Positions 28,916 to 32,398 of a stretch of 32,398 nucleotides of DNA are shown piece after piece. How positions within the stretch are numbered: position 1 is the first letter of the stretch; every line of letters starts with the position of its first letter. The notes under the pieces are model-generated. The model worked only from the letters and a program-made list of their open reading frames with translations, was not told the origin of the DNA and did no database searches. The translations under genes were made by a program, and so were the position numbers. Source of the DNA: Trichomonas tenax. Its lineage: Eukaryota; Parabasalia; Trichomonadida; Trichomonadidae. The DNA lies in NCBI GenBank assembly GCA_023091735.1, contig JALKBU010000574.1:1-32398 (forward strand), read 5' to 3'.

Positions 28916-29818
28916 ATGGAAAAGAAGAAGATTTGGAAAGTTGAAGGATCTTTCACATTGAACTACGCAATGTTCGAATTGGTCACTCTTGTCTTCCTTT
29001 GTTTTATTTTCTTAGCAAAATACTGGAAATCAGCGCTTTATTTTTTAACAATTATTATATCTTTCTTTTTTCTCGAATTTAACATGCATACAACAATAGA
29101 CCAGATGATATCTAATCATGGTTATACAGTTTCGCACGGATCTTTTATTATTAAAGGTACAATTGTTTTTATTATCGCAATATATTTCACATTTAACGCT
29201 TTTGACAAGTTGCCACCAGAGCTATACCAAAAAGGAAGTCTCTCGTTTATGACAGTTTACTCTACAACATCGATTTATTCATTCATTATCTTTTTATTCT
29301 TCTATACGTTTAAATCATTCTGCATTGGACTGAAATTAGTGTCCATTTACAATTTAAAGCGCGGATTTTATGGCTTATTGTATCGTTGGGTGATATTATT
29401 AAGAACTTTGTTTGCAACGAGATATTGGCTCCAATACTTCAGCAAAAGTCACAGCATCTCCATCATATACGAAATAGAACATCCAGTATTCGATTTGCTT
29501 CATTTTTATATTGCATTGAAATCTTTGTATTTGGCCTTCTTAATTTGGGATTTGGACAACATCCGAAGATATTTAAAGATTGTGATCTTCAAAATGTTCG
29601 AACCTTCAACACATTTCCACATTTGTCAAGTTTGCAGAAAAGGACCTCAAAATTTGGTTCTTTTGAAGTGCGAACACACATTATGCGAAAGCTGCGCTAA
29701 AACGCTATTAACTGCCGATCCATTCTGTCCGTTCTGTCATTCCATTGTCTATGACGGCCATGAGTTCTCTTACTTAGATGGAACAATTTCATTTTCATCA
29801 ATTTTTTGTTGTTTGTAA
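28916..29818 (+). CDS. Multi-pass membrane RING-finger protein (RNFT1/2-like E3 ligase)
   Basis: 300 residues; I use the ATG at 28916, since the codon before it is TTG. The N-terminal ~225 residues carry five or six hydrophobic segments (about 16-36, 40-54, 76-94, 112-133, 152-166 and 190-212). A C3HC4 RING follows at 237-274: C237 and C240, C252 and H254, C257 and C260, C271 and C274, with 'CPFC' at the end. A multi-span membrane part followed by a C-terminal cytosolic RING is the plan of RNFT1/RNFT2-type ubiquitin ligases, which work at the endoplasmic reticulum in protein degradation. The segment 'YGLLYRWVILLRT..ATRYWLQYF' resembles the loop before the last membrane helix of that family. 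Ligase activity is inferred from the complete set of zinc ligands. The very hydrophobic, Phe-rich composition is normal for membrane genes here. Confidence 0.88.
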   Translation: MEKKKIWKVEGSFTLNYAMFELVTLVFLCFIFLAKYWKSALYFLTIIISFFFLEFNMHTTIDQMISNHGYTVSHGSFIIKGTIVFIIAIYFTFNAFDKLPPELYQKGSLSFMTVYSTTSIYSFIIFLFFYTFKSFCIGLKLVSIYNLKRGFYGLLYRWVILLRTLFATRYWLQYFSKSHSISIIYEIEHPVFDLLHFYIALKSLYLAFLIWDLDNIRRYLKIVIFKMFEPSTHFHICQVCRKGPQNLVLLKCEHTLCESCAKTLLTADPFCPFCHSIVYDGHEFSYLDGTISFSSIFCCL

Positions 29819-30439
29819 ATATATTATATTTATTCTTTCTATAAATGAATCACAAACAAAACACTTCAACTATCACACATAAGATCATTTATAATTCTTA
29901 CTGCTGCAGGAAATAAGGAGTTCTTTAAATGTCAAAAAATGTCGCATTCATTCATTTTTATTCATATAAAATTCTCCATTGCATTTACCCAGTTTCATCA
30001 TAGCTTAGACTCCCCATGTTTAATTTGAGAGTGAAAATGTATATCTGTCTTTTAGATTCACATCATAATAATCAATTAAGCATTTCCAAAATAAAAGCAA
30101 AGCACAGAAGAAAGATGCAAATTTTCATTGGTATCAGATATTTTGGCGGAAAGTAATTTTTTGTTTTTGAAAACACTACTAAATGTGATGGAATAGTAAT
30201 ATGGAAGCAAAAGAATATACGATTTAGGATATATTGAATGTTGCAAAATGAATTGCCAGTCGAGTAAATGAAATCAACGACTTTATGCGGTAAATCAACA
30301 AATATAAACAAAATAAAAATTATCAAAAGTAGCACTGAAAGGTAATATGTGAAATACGAAACATAGTAAATAAAATTTGCTCCAGGAATTAAAAAACCAT
30401 CAATATTTTGGATTTTTGGCTAAAAAAGTTAACTGATGC

Positions 30440-30665
30440 AACTGTTGTCTCCAGGGACCTCTAAGGTACAAGCTACTTGGGGTGGCAGGTAGCTGAGGCC
30501 TTGCAGGCTACCTTTTGTTGAAGAATGATAAATCTGTGAAATTGATGCGTTTTTTCACAAGAATTGTTCACACCTCAGCGCAAAGGGCTCGAGTGAGTAT
30601 GTTGTGCATCTTCTTGTTAGTGGACCCTGGTGAGACATGGCGACCCAGCCAGGAAGTGAGGTAAC
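30440..30665. other. Unidentified GC-rich island, possible structured RNA or element end
   Basis: The stretch contains CCAGGGACCTCTAAGG, then GGTAGC at 30488-30493 pairing with GCTACC at 30507-30512 across a 13-nt loop, followed directly by TTTT. A second GC-rich part near 30570-30660 holds CCTGG and CCAGG that can pair. The island ends next to TAACGATA (30662-30669). The composition contrast and pairing suggest function or an insertion, but I could not match it to SRP RNA, RNase P, snRNA or 5S RNA by eye. Confidence 0.35.
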
Positions 30666-30669
30666 GATA
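30662..30669 (+). promoter_or_regulatory. TAACGATA, match to a trichomonad Myb recognition element
   Basis: An exact 8-base match to the Myb recognition element TAACGATA that I recall from Trichomonas vaginalis promoter studies. No gene follows within the window, so it may be a chance hit or belong to an unrecognised transcript around the GC-rich island. Confidence 0.25.
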
Positions 30670-30731
30670 TAAATTGAATAGGCGGAAAACAAAGGAAATG
30701 TAGTTTAGATTAGTCTTAAAATATTCAAAAG

Positions 30732-30773
30732 ATATTGGTCACTTTTGCAACGGAGCGCAAAAGTGACCAATAT
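30732..30773. repeat. Perfect 17-bp inverted repeat with 8-nt loop
   Basis: ATATTGGTCACTTTTGC at 30732-30748 is the exact reverse complement of 30757-30773, separated by AACGGAGC. It would form a strong hairpin or cruciform. The arms contain the same AAAAGTGAC core found four times at the left end of the window. Confidence 0.8.
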
Positions 30774-31166
30774 ATATTTGGGTCAAGTTAGTATGTAAAA
30801 AAAGTGCAAAAGTACGATTATTTTTACCCTGAATTTTACACTTTTTAAAAACTTTTTTATGAAAATTTTGACGATCATTCCAAAATCAAGATTGGTTGAT
30901 TTCTCAATACCTGATTAATATCTTGAATTGCAACTTCAATAATAGATATATGTACCTTAGTGCACATATTGTTATAGTAATGTGCACATTCAGTTACATA
31001 CTTTTGGTCGTAATTTGATCTAATTAGCAAGTGAATTTTGATATTTTGATCCAAATTTGTAATATATTATTCATCTATGTACATATAATATAAAAGTATT
31101 CTATTTATTTCTATATCTCGTTATTACTGTTTTTTGAGATTTTGGACTTAATTCCAATTGAGTCTG

Positions 31167-31200
31167 TTATTCCGAATAGCCAGTGGACTATTCGGAATAA
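31167..31200. repeat. Perfect 13-bp inverted repeat with 8-nt loop
   Basis: TTATTCCGAATAG at 31167-31179 pairs exactly with 31188-31200; the loop is CCAGTGGA. Related pieces, such as ATTCCAATTG, occur on its left (about 31151) and again near 31276, so the surrounding 280 nt may be internally repetitive element debris. Confidence 0.75.
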
Positions 31201-32296
31201 AGAAAAAATGGAATTACCTAATACTGAAAATTGTCCTTTATTCAGGAATTCAGTTTACAAAGTGGCACAGGCCGATATTCCAATTGGACCTCATATTCCA
31301 GATAAAGTGGTGGATAGCTGGCTCAGAATTCAAACCCGCTTCACCCCTCTCTATTCTAGATTTCACACTTGGTGTAAGGTTAGGTGAGACTCTTCCGTTC
31401 GATGATGGAATATCGAATTAGAATACCGAATATTTGTGTTAAGAATAGTGAAAGTTTGAGACTCAGCTGCATTTTGTTTTGTTTAGAAAATAATGTAAAT
31501 TATGACCCATATCGATAAATGGGGCATGAGTTCAATTTGTGATTCTACATAAATCAACAAGTTATTCAAAAGTACGCAATATGAACACAATAAGGATGGA
31601 AATGATAACATAGTCCTATGAAATTTATTCAAATTTCACATATTTTGATTGATATTCAAATTGTAATTTGAGTTTTTGCTGATTTTATAACATATCTATT
31701 TAGACCAATTAATATAATAATGCCTCAATAAACCATTGCATATGTTATTTACAGGAAATCATATAGCTTACGAGAACAATATCCGAATCTAAAAGCATGG
31801 ACATATATAGATCAATATGATCCCACACAAGCCATACAAATTATTCATGTAATTATTGGATGATTTTGCCAAATTTAGTTACTAATAAATAAAAATACTG
31901 CTTTTATATGAAAAATCTATTAGCATTTAAAAGTGCATATTTTACGTTGTATATTGTTGCCAATAAATACTTGATTTAGCTAAAAATCAATCAATTTGAT
32001 TCATATATTCATTTATGACAGTCCTTATATTATTCAACCATCACAATTCCGGGGAAAATTTTTCCTTCTGCGGTGTAGTCCCGCGACCTTCATAACTTTT
32101 TATCTGATCAATATTTTTTCGATTTGAAAGTACTTTCATGTACATATTGATAGTTGTCTATCCAGTGGTGTAAGTGACACAGTCTATATATCTATCAAAT
32201 CATTGATTGCATTTCAAATCGTCCAAAAATATACGATTTCCAGCATAAATGTATGCACTACTATGCAGCATAACACACACACAAATGAGGCAGCCC

Positions 32297-32315
32297 AGCG
32301 AGCCCTTGGCTCGCT
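32297..32315. repeat. Perfect GC-rich 8-bp hairpin with 3-nt loop
   Basis: AGCGAGCC at 32297-32304 pairs with GGCTCGCT at 32308-32315 across CTT. It sits inside a GC-rich patch (GGCAGCCC to GCCCGGAG, about 32289-32326) in otherwise AT-rich DNA near the window end, so it may be the edge of a larger element or a structured RNA that continues outside. Confidence 0.7.
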
Positions 32316-32398
32316 TTGTGCCCGGAGAAATGAAGAAATTCAATGATTTCGTGAAGTTTTCACGTTAAGATTTCGGCACGTTTGACATTTAATAGAAT

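Larger units (their letters stand above)
29819..32398. other. Gene-poor right end with GC-rich islands and hairpins
   Basis: No supported coding region in 2.6 kb. A frame at 31142-31387 starts without ATG, has no motif and crosses a perfect hairpin, so I do not call it. Against a very AT-rich background there are isolated GC-rich stretches (about 30440-30515, 30570-30660 and 32283-32332) and three perfect hairpins (30732, 31167 and 32297). These features fit mobile-element remnants or unannotated structured RNAs. I recognise no transposase, no tRNA and no known terminal repeat. Confidence 0.55.

Noticed and set aside
30072..30335. 87-codon minus-strand frame with hydrophobic residues
   Set aside because: Its Phe/Ile/Leu-rich translation is what AT-rich non-coding DNA gives by chance; no signal peptide pattern with a following domain, and no promoter motif.
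30440..30665. SRP RNA, because GGAA, AACGGAGC and a GCTACTTGGGG stretch look familiar
   Set aside because: The pieces are in the wrong order and spacing for the SRP Alu and S domains, and AACGGAGC is just the loop of a separate hairpin.
31142..31387. 81-codon reading frame in the right region
   Set aside because: It begins at TTG, spans a perfect hairpin, overlaps another frame of similar length and shows no protein motif.
1..32398. CRISPR arrays, rRNA and tRNA genes
   Set aside because: No regularly spaced direct repeats, no rRNA-like conserved stretches and no cloverleaf with a TTCGA-type arm were seen; CRISPR is not expected in a eukaryote.

Overview
The window reads as AT-rich nuclear DNA from a trichomonad (Parabasalia, Trichomonas/Tritrichomonas type). 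The reasons are: large genes that are nearly all intronless, with the standard code and GC-richer coding than flanks; very short putative 5' leaders carrying TCA(C/T)(A/T) initiator-like sequences; one tiny intron whose 3' end matches the trichomonad CTAACAxACAG splice motif; and typical eukaryotic proteins, several of them flagellar. I cannot fix the species from sequence alone.

Layout. 1-2397 is non-coding with short repeated motifs and a 13-bp inverted repeat. 2398-8460 (+) encodes a ~2020-residue alpha-solenoid protein, possibly Furry-like. 8840-9567 (+) is an SGT/Hip-like TPR co-chaperone gene broken by a frameshift. 11114-9798 (-) is a RIB43A flagellar microtubule protein with a Gly/Ala-rich insert. 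11115-13376 is non-coding with a two-copy repeat. 16883-13377 (-) is a P4-ATPase lipid flippase. 18731-17334 (-) is a TPR protein, divergent from 18930-19307 (+), a small CXorf65/C22orf15-like protein. 19765-22200 (+) is an importin-beta-family karyopherin. 22755-23394 (+) is a cyclin-box protein whose frame is restored by removing a 25-nt intron. 23743-28803 (+) is RPC1, the largest subunit of RNA polymerase III, with an unusual ~315-residue repetitive C-terminal tail. 28916-29818 (+) is a multi-pass membrane RING protein of RNFT type. 29819-32398 is gene-poor, with GC-rich islands and perfect hairpins suggestive of mobile-element debris or structured RNA.

The genes do not form an operon. 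Themes are flagellar structure (RIB43A, perhaps the TPR protein and its divergent small partner), transport and trafficking (karyopherin, flippase), and core transcription (RPC1). An AACG-containing, Myb-element-like motif recurs just upstream of several start codons.

The strongest candidates for something new are the RPC1 tail, built from about a dozen degenerate ~13-residue units (consensus near FLTxDGLLKKEYL) where canonical RPC1 proteins end, and the 25-nt intron inside the cyclin box. All homology calls are from motif recognition by eye; no search was run.
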